This document shows positions 7,757 through 20,603 of a stretch of DNA of 64,000 nt, piece by piece. Position numbers and translations under genes: made by a program. Origin of the DNA: Leucobacter weissii. GTDB lineage: Bacteria; Actinomycetota; Actinomycetes; Actinomycetales; Microbacteriaceae. The notes below the pieces were generated by a model. It saw only the letters and a list, made by a program, of their open reading frames with translations, ran no database searches and was not told the DNA's origin. Each line of letters opens with the position of its first letter. Position 1 is the first letter of the stretch. The stretch spans positions 62,001 through 126,000 of the forward strand of contig NZ_JAGDYM010000005.1 of the NCBI RefSeq assembly GCF_017565745.1, read 5' to 3'.

Positions 7757-8995
7757 ATGCGGGTCGAGCACCTCTCCCTCACCGACTTCCGTAACTACGG
7801 CCGGGCGGATGTCGAGCTGGTCGCAGGACACAATCTGATCATCGGCCGCAACGGGCAGGGCAAGACGAACCTCGTCGAGGCGATCGCGTATTTCTCCTCA
7901 CTGCGTTCTCATCGCGTGAGCCAGGAGTCCGCGCTGATCCGCATGGGCCAGGAGTCCGCGGTCCTGCGGATGCGCGTCGTGGCGAACGGTCGAACGGGGC
8001 TCCTCGAGTCTCAGATCAATCGGGGCGCCGGCAACCGCGCCCAGGTCAATCGCAACGCGGTCAAGCCCAGAGAGCTCACACGCTGGTTCTCCTCGGTCGC
8101 CTTCGCGCCCGAGGATCTCACGATCGTCCGGGGGGAGCCGGCGCTGCGACGTCGGCTGCTCGACGAGGTGCTGGTGATGCGCAATCCCTCGCTGGCCGGA
8201 ATCCTCGCGGACTACGACCGGGTGGTTCGCCAACGGAACTCTCTGCTCAAGTCCGCGCGGGCGAGCGGGGTGCGCACCGCGGCGGACGCCACGCTCGGCG
8301 TCTGGGACGATCAGCTCGTGGAACTCGGGAGTCGGATCCAGTTCGAGCGGCGCTCGCTCGTCTCGCTGCTGACGAGGCCGGTTCAGGAGGCCTATGCCGC
8401 GCTGGTCGGCGCGGATCACGCCCCGAAGCTGCGGTTGCTCGAGTCCGGCGAGCCGGAGCCGAGCGCGGCGCGGTCGACTCCTTCGCCGTCGGGCGCTGAT
8501 GTTTCACGTGAAACAGAGCGGGCGGATCCTGCTGGAGACGATTCGGGACTCCGGAGCGACGGCAGAGGTGCGGACGATGGTGTTTCACGTGAAACGTTGG
8601 CCCTGCGGTTGCGCGACACCCTCTCCCGTCTGCGCCATCAGGAGTACGATCGAGCGGTGACGCTCGCTGGACCGCACCGGGACGATGCGCTCTTCGAGCT
8701 CAACGGGCTTCCGGTGAAGGGATACGCCAGCCACGGGGAATCCTGGTCGTTCATCCTGTCGTTGCGTCTGGCGATCGCGGAGACGCTTCGAGTCGAATCG
8801 ATCGCCGGGGATCCGGTGATCATCCTCGACGATGTGTTCGCCGAGCTCGACGCCGACCGACGATCCAGGCTCATGAGCGCGGTGAGCGGCTACGAGCAGG
8901 TGATCGTCACGGCCGCGGTCGAAGAGGATGTGCCGAGCGATCATTCCTGGCACCGCATCAGGATCGCGGGCGGCGAGGTGCTCGATGCGCACTGA
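7757..8995 (+). CDS. recF: DNA replication and repair protein RecF
   Basis: 412-residue SMC-like ATPase that loads RecA at gaps and stalled forks. Walker A is GRNGQGKTNLVEA (about residues 34-46), Walker B IILDDVFAELD (about residues 355-365), and the signature region is GYASHGESWSFILSLRLA. Between residues about 230 and 280 there is a Ser/Asp/Glu-rich, low-complexity insert whose DNA contains two parS sites; both are read as VSRET. The insert lies in a surface region that varies in length among actinobacterial RecF proteins. The stop overlaps the start of the DUF721 gene by 11 nt. Confidence 0.96.
   Translation: MRVEHLSLTDFRNYGRADVELVAGHNLIIGRNGQGKTNLVEAIAYFSSLRSHRVSQESALIRMGQESAVLRMRVVANGRTGLLESQINRGAGNRAQVNRNAVKPRELTRWFSSVAFAPEDLTIVRGEPALRRRLLDEVLVMRNPSLAGILADYDRVVRQRNSLLKSARASGVRTAADATLGVWDDQLVELGSRIQFERRSLVSLLTRPVQEAYAALVGADHAPKLRLLESGEPEPSAARSTPSPSGADVSRETERADPAGDDSGLRSDGRGADDGVSRETLALRLRDTLSRLRHQEYDRAVTLAGPHRDDALFELNGLPVKGYASHGESWSFILSLRLAIAETLRVESIAGDPVIILDDVFAELDADRRSRLMSAVSGYEQVIVTAAVEEDVPSDHSWHRIRIAGGEVLDAH
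8500..8515. promoter_or_regulatory. parS site 1 inside recF
   Basis: TGTTTCACGTGAAACA, a perfect 16-bp parS consensus, lies inside the recF coding sequence and is translated as part of DVSRETE. Confidence 0.95.
8581..8596. promoter_or_regulatory. parS site 2 inside recF
   Basis: TGTTTCACGTGAAACG matches the parS consensus at 15 of 16 bases. It is 81 bp (27 codons) from the first recF site, keeping the same reading frame and again encoding VSRET. Confidence 0.93.
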
Positions 8996-9473
8996 GGAGG
9001 TCGTCTTCGCGTCCGAGGCCTATCAGAGGGCCAAGGCCCTGTGGAAGGGACGGATCCCGCCGAGCAGGACTCGCCGGGTCGTCGCCGGCACCGAGCGGAG
9101 CGTGCCCTTCGGCAAGGGGAGGGATCCGCGGAGTCTCGGAGAGCTGCTCGACCTGGCCGCGCGCGACATGGGATGGACCGTGGAGCTCGACCAGGCGAGA
9201 CTCATCTCGGACTGGCATCGCTTCGTCGGCGATGCCATGGCCGCCCACACCGAGGTGATCGAGATCCGGGACGGCGCTCTGGTGGTCCAGTGCGATTCGA
9301 CGACCTGGGCTACGGAACTCCGGCGCCTCCGTGGAGAGATCCTGACGCGCATTCTGGACGCCTACCCCGAGGTGGAGCTGCGAGAACTGCGATTCCTCGC
9401 GCCGGGCGCGCCCAGTTGGAAGCACGGTCCGCGCTCGGTGCCGGGACGGGGACCGCGCGATACCTACGGGTGA
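8985..9473 (+). CDS. DUF721 (DciA-like) protein
   Basis: 162-residue protein with the DUF721 domain (about residues 50-145; WHRFVGDAMAAHTEVIEIRDGALVVQCDSTTWATEL). DUF721 proteins include DciA, the ancestral loader/partner of the replicative helicase DnaB in bacteria without DnaC/DnaI. The recF-DUF721-gyrB position is conserved in actinobacteria. The N-terminal part is basic and probably flexible. Its ATG overlaps the recF stop by 11 nt, so translation is probably coupled. The helicase-loading role is inferred from the family and has no direct support in the sequence. Confidence 0.87.
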   Translation: MRTEEVVFASEAYQRAKALWKGRIPPSRTRRVVAGTERSVPFGKGRDPRSLGELLDLAARDMGWTVELDQARLISDWHRFVGDAMAAHTEVIEIRDGALVVQCDSTTWATELRRLRGEILTRILDAYPEVELRELRFLAPGAPSWKHGPRSVPGRGPRDTYG

Positions 9474-11894
<2,421 letters not shown>

Positions 11895-11980
11895 TCGAAC
11901 CCGCGTACGGCGACCGGACGAGCGTCCGAGCCGGAACGCGAGGGAAGAGGCCAGCCGCGCATGAACCCGAAAGATACGAG

Positions 11981-14567
<2,587 letters not shown>

Positions 14568-14575
<8 letters not shown>

Positions 14576-14975
14576 CACTGTCGCCGATAGGCTGGCCAAG
14601 AAGTCGAGAAAGAAGGCGCCGGCGAAGCAGGTGCGCCTGAAGCTGGTGTTCGTCGACTTCTGGTCTGCCGTGAAGTTCTCCTTCTTCGTCTCGCTGTGCC
14701 TGGCCATCGTCGGCGTGGTCGCCACGGTCCTGCTCTACGTCGTCCTGCTCTCGACCCAGGTGCTGGCCCAGCTCGACGAGCTCTTCATGGACATCGTCAG
14801 CGCGGAGCAGAGCCTGATGGCGCTGATCGGCTTCCCCCAGGTACTCGGATTCTCGATCGTGATCGGGATCCTCACGATCATCGTGGGGACCGCGCTGGGC
14901 GCGATCAGCGCGTTGATCTACAATCTGCTGGTGCGCGTGCTCGGCGGGTTCCAGTTGGGCTTCACCAGCAGCTGA
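14568..14975 (+). CDS. DUF3566 membrane protein
   Basis: 135-residue protein with a basic cytoplasmic N-terminus ([16 protein letters not shown]) and two transmembrane helices (about residues 42-67 and 96-125), the DUF3566 layout. It is the homologue of the gene that follows gyrA in mycobacteria and other actinobacteria. Function is unknown; linkage to gyrase is a conserved synteny. The ATG lies within the last codons of gyrA (overlap 8 nt), so it is probably translated by reinitiation. Confidence 0.88.
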
Positions 14976-15016
14976 AGCGCCCGAGGGCGGATCGTCGCCG
15001 CTCCGGGCGAGACGAT

Positions 15017-15046
15017 TTCACAAACAGGCCGTACATCGGGTAGGCT
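15017..15046 (+). promoter_or_regulatory. Candidate promoter of tRNA-Ile
   Basis: TTCACA (15017-15022) and TAGGCT (15041-15046) with an 18-nt spacer end 14 nt before the tRNA-Ile 5' end. Confidence 0.5.
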
Positions 15047-15060
15047 CGATTTTCGGTCAC

Positions 15061-15134
15061 GGGGCTATAGCTCAGGCGGTTAGAGCGCTTCACTGATAAT
15101 GAAGAGGTCCCAGGTTCAAGTCCTGGTAGCCCCA
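15061..15134 (+). tRNA. tRNA-Ile (GAT)
   Basis: 74 nt. Acceptor stem GGGGCTA/TAGCCCC, D-arm GCTCAGGCGGTTAGAGC, anticodon arm CTTCACTGATAATGAAG with anticodon GAT, variable AGGTC, T-arm CCAGGTTCAAGTCCTGG. No encoded CCA end. The gyrA-tRNA-Ile-tRNA-Ala order is conserved in actinobacteria. Confidence 0.97.
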
Positions 15135-15214
15135 CTGCGAAGAGAGTCGAGGGGAGTGGAAGCCCGCTTCCGCTCCCGGTTCTCGCGCAGCTCCGGCACC
15201 CCTGCGGGTTCCGC

Positions 15215-15287
15215 GGGTCCTTAGCTCAGTTGGTAGAGCGCCTGCTTTGCAAGCAGGATGTCGGGAGTTCGATTCTCCCAGGATCCA
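15215..15287 (+). tRNA. tRNA-Ala (TGC)
   Basis: 73 nt. Acceptor GGGTCCT/AGGATCC with one G-U pair, D-arm GCTCAGTTGGTAGAGC, anticodon arm CCTGCTTTGCAAGCAGG with anticodon TGC, T-loop GTTCGATTC. It lies 80 nt after tRNA-Ile, perhaps in one transcript. Confidence 0.97.
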
Positions 15288-15370
15288 CAGTTTCGGGCGT
15301 ACTGGAACCGCTGACATCGGCGCATGCGGCTTCGGGCATGGGGGCGGCGAGCCGCTCGGCCCTTCAGGCG

Positions 15371-16339
15371 TCAGTGGACGACTACATGGCCGGCATCGTC
15401 GAGGCCGAGAGGGATATGGCCTGCGCCGAGCACGGCGAGCATCGCCGCCGCCGGTGTGGGAACGCCGGGGGCGAGGCAGGCGGCGAACACTTCCGCGGCG
15501 TATCCGAAGAGCACTGCCGTCACCGTGTCGACGGCGATGCTCCGACCGTCGGTATCGATGAAACCGGGAAGACTCGTACCGGTGGCCACGTCCACGAAGG
15601 CGGGTCGCAGCCGGGCGGCGATCTCGTTGCGCAGCGTGCCGTAGTCGTCGTCGCCGCCGGGGATGGGACACCGAGGGCTGAGATTGAGGAAGAGACCTTC
15701 GGATCGCTCGTACCGAGCCCGCGCCTCATCTCGGTCGGCAAGTCCGGTCACGGCCACGCCGCTGACGATCGCGTCGCCGGCAAGCGTTCCGGCGTTACGC
15801 GTCACGTCGATTCGAGCGAGGTCGGTGGCGGCTTCGCGCCCGGCAGACAACGCCCGATCCCGCGCCGCGACCGCCCCGGGAATCGACGCATACGGCTCGC
15901 GTTCCCCCAGCGGCACGCCGCCGTAGCGCAGGAAGAGGTCGAGCGGTTCGGCTGCTGACTGGTGCATGTCGCCGCCGTCCCAGGGATCGTCAGGAACCTC
16001 GGACACCGCATCGCGGTTCGTATGCATGACGACCGATCGCCCGGCACCTGCGACGCCGATCACGAGATGGCTCGGGAGCCGGAACTGGACGTCGGGCTCC
16101 TGGGACCGCGCGATGATGCGGTCGACATCGTGCACCTCCGTCACGCCGACGCGCAGCCCGTTCGACAGCCGCAGCAGCCGCACGAGGCCCGCGGGGAGTG
16201 TCACGCCGAGAAGCGACTCTGCGACGGCGAGGTCAACCTCCGCGGCGCCGGGGCGCACGGCGCCGCGGCCGAGCCGACGGATGAGATCGTCGCGCGTGAG
16301 ATCCCGCACCTCGTCGAGAGAGCTTCTCGTCATGGTCAT
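15371..16339 (-). CDS. SMI1/KNR4-like protein
   Basis: 322-residue protein whose N-terminal half (about residues 25-150) has features of the SMI1/KNR4 fold: an ALLGVTLPAGLVRLLRLSNG-like helix pair, then VTEVHDVDRI, and FLRYGGVPLGER further on. SMI1/KNR4 proteins are common immunity partners of contact-dependent or polymorphic toxins. No toxin gene is adjacent, so this is either an orphan immunity gene or a housekeeping member. The C-terminal half (residues 160-322) is not recognised. Start is ATG at 16339 or at 16333; both follow GGAGAAGG. Secretion signals and membrane segments are absent. The immunity role is only a possibility. Confidence 0.6.
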   Translation of the reverse strand: MTMTRSSLDEVRDLTRDDLIRRLGRGAVRPGAAEVDLAVAESLLGVTLPAGLVRLLRLSNGLRVGVTEVHDVDRIIARSQEPDVQFRLPSHLVIGVAGAGRSVVMHTNRDAVSEVPDDPWDGGDMHQSAAEPLDLFLRYGGVPLGEREPYASIPGAVAARDRALSAGREAATDLARIDVTRNAGTLAGDAIVSGVAVTGLADRDEARARYERSEGLFLNLSPRCPIPGGDDDYGTLRNEIAARLRPAFVDVATGTSLPGFIDTDGRSIAVDTVTAVLFGYAAEVFAACLAPGVPTPAAAMLAVLGAGHIPLGLDDAGHVVVH

Positions 16340-16734
16340 CCTTCTCCATGGTTCACGGAAGGCCGATGTGCCGGCGGTGCTGAGGGGGGCCCTTGGACCA
16401 GAGTATCCGGTGCGTCGAAGTCGAGGAGGTTGGCGGGGTCTGGTGCGGACTCAGCGGACCGCATCGCCCGACGCGACGAGGAACGTCCTCCGTCCGGTTC
16501 CGATGGGGCGGTCGGGCAGGTGCGCCGTTGACCTGCCGCAGCACCGAGCAGGCAACGCAATGACCCGACCGTTGACCGAGGAACTGCTGTGCGACCGTCG
16601 ACACCGAAGACGAGGGACGAAACGACGACGCGGCACGGTATTTCGGGCCTGCTCCCGTAGCGGTCGAGGGACTCCACGATCGACGACCCAGGCCGGACCG
16701 AGGCTTCGCATCCCTGCCGTCGCCGGGGCGGTGC
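16340..16734. other. Interval without recognisable gene
   Basis: 395 nt between the SMI1-like gene and the ABC-ATPase remnant. I see no protein family, RNA or repeat. A GTG overlapping the remnant's stop codon could have begun the lost ABC permease gene, but its translation lacks membrane segments. Confidence 0.4.
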
Positions 16735-16965
16735 TCACCTCGCGGACCGGGCCCGGGCCGCGAGCAGCATCGTCTCCTCGAGCGTCGCGACGTCCTCGGT
16801 GATCGCCGGAGCGCGTGTCAGCGGTGCGAGCGCGGAGCTCAGCTCGCCGCGGTCCGCGCCCGGGACCCGCAGGGTGCGGCCGTCGAGCAGCGCGGGGATT
16901 CCCGCGTCGCGGAGCAGCGCAAAGGCCTCCTGCCACTGCTCGGTCGTGACCGTCAGCGAGGCGTG
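16735..16965 (-). pseudogene. 3' remnant of an ABC transporter ATPase gene (DrrA-like)
   Basis: The last 70 or so codons (…SLTVTTEQWQEAFALLRD… and …DVATLEETMLLAARARSAR) match the C-terminal subdomain of drug-exporter ATPases of the DrrA type. That subdomain follows the nucleotide-binding domain. Walker A, the LSGGQ signature and Walker B are all missing, since immediately upstream the sequence becomes the antisense of the TetR fragment. No start codon belongs to it. It appears to be half of a divergent regulator/exporter pair fused by one deletion. The left boundary is the TGA; the right boundary is approximate. Confidence 0.6.
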
Positions 16966-17382
16966 CGCCGCGGCTTCCCGGACCTCCTGGTGCCGCGCGC
17001 CCCCGACGAGGAGGGGTCTCCCGGCACGCGCTACCTCCTCGCGATCCTCGCGGCGCTGGAGGATCCCGGGATCGGACCCGGCTTCATCGGGCTCGTCCGC
17101 GGACTGGGCACCCACGAGGAGTCCCGGCGCATCTTCCTCCGCTTCGTCGGCGAAGAACTCCTCGGGCGGGTGGCGCCGCAGCTCGACTCCGATCGTGCGG
17201 AGGAGCGCGTGGCGCTCGCCGGGTCGCAGCTGCTGGGTCTCGTGGTCGCCCGTTACGTGCTCAGGATCCCGCCGCTCGCCGGGCTGTCGATCGAGCAGGT
17301 CGCGCGGACCATCGGGCCGAGCATCGACCGCTACATCCTCGGAGATCTCGACTGGGGCGGTGACGCCGGCGGGATCGCCTGA
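16963..17382 (+). pseudogene. 3' remnant of a TetR-family regulator
   Basis: The frame encodes a typical actinobacterial TetR ligand-binding C-terminal domain: DPGIGPGFIGLVRGLGTHEESRRIFLRF, then GSQLLGLVVARYVLRIPPLAGLSIEQVARTIGP. It lacks any helix-turn-helix N-terminus. The first 15-20 codons after the ATG are not TetR-like and come from the deletion junction. Without a DNA-binding domain it cannot act as a normal repressor. Full-length members are about 190-220 residues; here about 120 are left. It reads away from the ABC-ATPase remnant. A truncated protein could still be made, but I see no clear ribosome-binding site. Confidence 0.68.
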
Positions 17383-17478
17383 GCAGTCGCCGACCGGCTG
17401 GGTCTGTCGTCGATCCCGGTGCGGCGGTAGCCTGAGGGAGTCCGGTGCCCGCCGTGCGCGTCAGAGGAGAGCAGCGAG

Positions 17479-18051
17479 ATGAGTCGGCTTCGATACTCGA
17501 TCAACGTCACGCTCGACGGCTGCTGCCACCATGAGGCCGGTCTCCCGCCGGACGATGAGTCGATGCGCCACTGGACCGAGGAGATGGCGCAAGCCGATGC
17601 CCTGCTGTTCGGGAGGACGACCTACGAGATGATGGAGTCGGCGTGGCGGAAGCCGGCCGACGGCAACTGGCCCGACTGGATGGAGGAGTGGGAGGTCCCG
17701 TTCGCCGAGGCCATCGATCGTGCGAAGAAGCACGTCGTGTCGAGCACGCTGACCTCGGTCGACTGGAATGCCGAGTTGGTGCGCGGAGACCTGGAGCAGG
17801 CTGTTCGGCGGCTCAAACAGGAATCGGGCCGACGTCTCTGGGTGGGCGGGGTGACGCTTCCCCTGGCGCTGGCCGATCTGGGGTTGATCGACGAGTACGA
17901 GTTCCTCGTGCAGCCCGTCCTCGCAGGACGCGGGCCGACGCTGCTCTCCGGCCTGCGCGAGCGCATCCGGCTCGAGCTCCTGGATCGCCGGGAGCTCCGC
18001 TCGGGGGCCGTCGTCCTGCGATACCGGCCCGCGCGCCCCGGCCGGGCCTGA
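17479..18051 (+). CDS. Dihydrofolate reductase family protein (RibD C-terminal fold)
   Basis: 190-residue protein of the YyaP/YwjB group of RibD-C/DHFR-like reductases. Features: MSRLRYSINVTLDGCCHHEAG at the start, LLFGRTTYEMMESAW (about residues 42-56), VSSTL near residue 87, LWVGGVTLPLALADLGLIDEYEFLVQPVLAGRGPTLL (NADPH-binding half). The physiological substrate of this group is unknown, and it is not the housekeeping DHFR. A good AGGAG lies 11 nt before the ATG. It stands alone between gene remnants. Confidence 0.85.
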   Translation: MSRLRYSINVTLDGCCHHEAGLPPDDESMRHWTEEMAQADALLFGRTTYEMMESAWRKPADGNWPDWMEEWEVPFAEAIDRAKKHVVSSTLTSVDWNAELVRGDLEQAVRRLKQESGRRLWVGGVTLPLALADLGLIDEYEFLVQPVLAGRGPTLLSGLRERIRLELLDRRELRSGAVVLRYRPARPGRA

Positions 18052-18112
18052 CCCGTTCCGACCGGGCTCGAGCCCCAGCCGGACCGACGCGGGTCGGCCG
18101 ATCGGGGATCCG

Positions 18113-18553
18113 TCAACTCAGCTCGCTCTCGACGTAGTGTCGCAGGGCATCGCGCACGAAGGTCGCGCCCTCCGGCCCGCCGTAGTTCGCGGCGAAGCGC
18201 CCGTCCGAGACGTACAGCTCTCCGAGCCCGAGCAGGTAGCCGACGAGATCCCCGTCCGTGTCGTGCGCCGGGGTGCCCGGCATCGCGCGCAGCCAGTCGA
18301 CCTGGCGCCCGGCCAGTTCCCGTGCGGCCGGTGAGGCGGGATCCTCGCCTCGCTGCGCGGCGGCGGTCCAGTCCGGTCCGAGCTGCCGCAGCAGCAGCAC
18401 GCGCTGCAACCGCAGGATCGAGGCGTTGTCGTAGTAGCGGTACCCGTTCGGACCCACGCGACTCGGCCGGAGCAGCCCGATGCTGTCGTAGTGCCTCAGC
18501 GTGCGCGAGGTCGTTCCCGCGGCCCTGGCCACCTCCTGGATCGAGTACTCCAT
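18113..18553 (-). CDS. MerR/TipA-type regulator with large internal deletion
   Basis: 146 residues. The N-terminus (MEYSIQEVARAAGTTSRTLRHYDSIGLLRPSRV…YRYYDNASILRLQRVLLLRQLG) is a MerR winged helix. It then jumps straight into the final part of a TipAS-like ligand-binding domain (GPDWTAAAQRGEDPASPAARELAGRQVDWL, then DGRFAANYGGPEGATFVRDALRHYVE). Normal TipA-like regulators are about 250 residues and have the rest of the DNA-binding domain, a dimerisation coiled coil and the first TipAS helices in between; roughly 100 residues are missing without breaking the frame. The protein probably cannot dimerise normally. The chosen ATG has GAGG upstream; the frame is open 36 codons more. Confidence 0.75.
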   Translation of the reverse strand: MEYSIQEVARAAGTTSRTLRHYDSIGLLRPSRVGPNGYRYYDNASILRLQRVLLLRQLGPDWTAAAQRGEDPASPAARELAGRQVDWLRAMPGTPAHDTDGDLVGYLLGLGELYVSDGRFAANYGGPEGATFVRDALRHYVESELS

Positions 18554-18713
18554 CGTGCCCTCCTCTCGCGGTCCGGACGTCGCGGCGCTTCGACCCGACA
18601 CGCTCAACGGTAGGGGTTGACGCAGCGGCAAGGTCAAGCGACGCAGACGTCCGAACCGCATCCGAGCGCACTCGCAGCCCGGGTCTCCCGATCCGAATGA
18701 CTTCCGGGCCGGC

Positions 18714-18842
18714 TCACCGGCGCCGCTCGCGAGGCTCGATTCCGCTCTCGCCGGGGGTGACGAGCCCTGACTCGTAGCCGAGGATCACGAGCCGCGAACG
18801 GTCTCGTGCCGCCGGCTCGCCCCGTAGCCGGCTCACGTAGGA
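18714..18842 (-). pseudogene. 3' remnant of a NarL/LuxR-type response regulator
   Basis: The last 42 codons before a stop read SYVSRLRGEPAARDRSRLVI followed by LGYESGLVTPGE. This matches the end of the LuxR-type helix-turn-helix and C-terminal tail of actinobacterial NarL regulators (consensus HVSRLLxKLxARDRxQLVVLAYESGLV). The receiver domain and most of the HTH are missing. The sequence starts 11 nt after the stop of the PIG-L gene, which marks the breakpoint. No partner histidine kinase is nearby. Clear as a similarity; non-functional by inference. Confidence 0.65.
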
Positions 18843-18853
18843 GCCGGCCGGGC

Positions 18854-19606
18854 TCAGGCCCCGCCGCGCAACCGGTGCTCGGCGAAGGCGACGGCCCGCG
18901 CCACCCCGGCTGAGCGGCCCTGATCGGCCAGCAGACCCGGGATGAACGCCTCCGGAGCGGGGTGCCACGGCAGGTCCGCGAGGTAGGCCTCGTGGGCGGA
19001 GAGCGAGGCCACGGCGCGACGCTCCGCCGCCTCGTCGACCGCCACGTAATGGGTCGGCGCCGTGCCGGTCAGGAGCAACCGGCTCGTCCCCCAGGGTTCG
19101 AGGCCCTCCTCCAGCAGCTCCGGGAACACCCAGCGGTTGTCGGCGTCGCGCACCGCGTCGATCGTGGCGAGCCCCGCCGCGCGGTGATCGGCGTGGTCGA
19201 GCCCCCACGGGGTGCGCAGCTCGCCCGATCCGCTCACGACCGCGTCGGGGCGGAACCGCCGGATCTCGCGCGCGATCGCGCGCCGCAGCTCCAGGCCGTA
19301 CTCGACGGCGCCGTCGGGCAGACCGAGGATCGTCAGCTCCTCGGCCCCCACGGCGTCGCAGGCCAGGCGCTGCTCGCGGCGCCGCAGCGGACCGGCCTCC
19401 TCGGGCGGCCGCCGCATGCCGGCCTCGCCGGCGGTCAGCAGCAGGTAGCCCACGCGGACCCCGAGATCCGTCCAGTGCGCGACGGCGGCCGACGTGCCGT
19501 ACTCGGCGTCGTCGGGATGCGCCACCACCACCAGGATCCGGCTCAGCCCGGCGGGGTCGAACTCGTCGAGAGCGGGAGGCCGCGGCGTTCCGTTCATGCC
19601 TCCCAC
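18854..19606 (-). CDS. PIG-L family deacetylase
   Basis: 250-residue zinc-dependent N-acetylglucosaminyl deacetylase fold (LmbE/PIG-L; relatives include MshB and BshB). The metal-binding AHPDDAEYG motif lies at about residues 34-42, GMRRPPEEAG follows, and the third zinc ligand is in DHADHRAAG near residue 140. Substrate is unknown; it might act on a small glycoconjugate or a mycothiol-pathway molecule, but mshB synteny is not seen. The GTG at 19606 has GGAG 6 nt upstream, while an ATG three codons downstream is an alternative. The gene ends beside the response-regulator remnant. Confidence 0.87.
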   Translation of the reverse strand: MGGMNGTPRPPALDEFDPAGLSRILVVVAHPDDAEYGTSAAVAHWTDLGVRVGYLLLTAGEAGMRRPPEEAGPLRRREQRLACDAVGAEELTILGLPDGAVEYGLELRRAIAREIRRFRPDAVVSGSGELRTPWGLDHADHRAAGLATIDAVRDADNRWVFPELLEEGLEPWGTSRLLLTGTAPTHYVAVDEAAERRAVASLSAHEAYLADLPWHPAPEAFIPGLLADQGRSAGVARAVAFAEHRLRGGA

Positions 19607-19675
19607 ACTACGCTCCGGTCGGGCGCGGGACGAGGAGCCGAGCCGGGCGCTCCGACGCCGGGCGCCGGCGCGTGC

Positions 19676-20536
19676 TCATCGCGCGCCGTAGAGCCGGGCG
19701 ACGAAGGCGATGAGCTCGCCGACGGCGCCCGGAGGATCGTCGCGCCACCAGGCGATCCGCACCGGGATCCTCGGAGCATCGACGATGGGCCGGAACACGA
19801 CGCCCGGACGCGGGTGATGCACGGCGGTGGCCTCCGAGGTCGTTCCGACCCCGAGCCCGGCGGCGATCGCGGTGAGCCATTCCTCGACGTCCGAACTGTC
19901 GACGAAGCGCGCCGGGGCGTGCTCGCCGTGCCAGAGGATCTGGGACGTGGTGCCCGTGCGCGGGTCGGTGAGCACGGTGCGCCCCGCGAACTCCCGCAGG
20001 CGCAGCGTGCGTCGCCGTCCCCAATCGGGGTCGTCCGCGGGGAAGGCGGCGAGCCGCCGTTCGAGCCCGACCACGACGCTGTCGAAACGGCTCGCGTCGG
20101 GAGCGACGCGCAGGATCGCCGCGTCGCAGCGGCCCTCCGCCAGGCCGGAGGTGGGCGAGTTGTGGCGGAGGAGACGCAACTCGACGTCGGGGTGGCTCTC
20201 CGGCCAGCCCCTGATGAGCTCGGTCGTGTGCCCGCCCAGCGCGGCCCAGGCGTAGCCGACGCGGATCTGGCTCTGCTGTTCGCGCGCCAGCGTCTCGAGG
20301 CGCGACGCCTCCGCCAGCACGCGACGCGCCTGCGGCAGGAGCTGCTCGCCGGCGGCCGTGGCCTCGCAGCCGTGCCGGCCGCGGCGCAGCAGCTGGCGCC
20401 CCAGAGAGCCCTCGAGCGCGGCGATCCTGCGCGACACGGCCGCTTGCGAGACGTGCAGCTCCGCGGCCGCGGCGGTGAGCGAGCCAGCCTCCGCGGCGGT
20501 GACGAAGCAGCGCAGTTCGCGCAGCGACCAGTCCAT
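19676..20536 (-). CDS. LysR-family transcriptional regulator
   Basis: 286 residues from MDWSLRELRCFVTAAEAGS. The N-terminal winged helix-turn-helix (ELHVSQAAVSRRIAALEGSLGRQLL, about residues 27-51) is followed by a periplasmic-binding-like effector domain. It is transcribed divergently from the EamA transporter with 67 nt between the starts, the usual arrangement when a LysR protein controls its neighbour. The frame is open 11 codons further upstream, but the family start is at 20536. Effector unknown. Confidence 0.92.
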   Translation of the reverse strand: MDWSLRELRCFVTAAEAGSLTAAAAELHVSQAAVSRRIAALEGSLGRQLLRRGRHGCEATAAGEQLLPQARRVLAEASRLETLAREQQSQIRVGYAWAALGGHTTELIRGWPESHPDVELRLLRHNSPTSGLAEGRCDAAILRVAPDASRFDSVVVGLERRLAAFPADDPDWGRRRTLRLREFAGRTVLTDPRTGTTSQILWHGEHAPARFVDSSDVEEWLTAIAAGLGVGTTSEATAVHHPRPGVVFRPIVDAPRIPVRIAWWRDDPPGAVGELIAFVARLYGAR

Positions 20537-20603
20537 ACGATCAGCGTATGGATGTGTCGAAAGATGCACAATACGAATAGACGGATCGGCCTAGAGTGAG
20601 GCT

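Noticed and set aside
16340..16734. A frame starting with GTG at the ABC-ATPase remnant stop, as the lost permease
   Set aside because: Translation is Arg/Ser/Pro-rich with no membrane segments.
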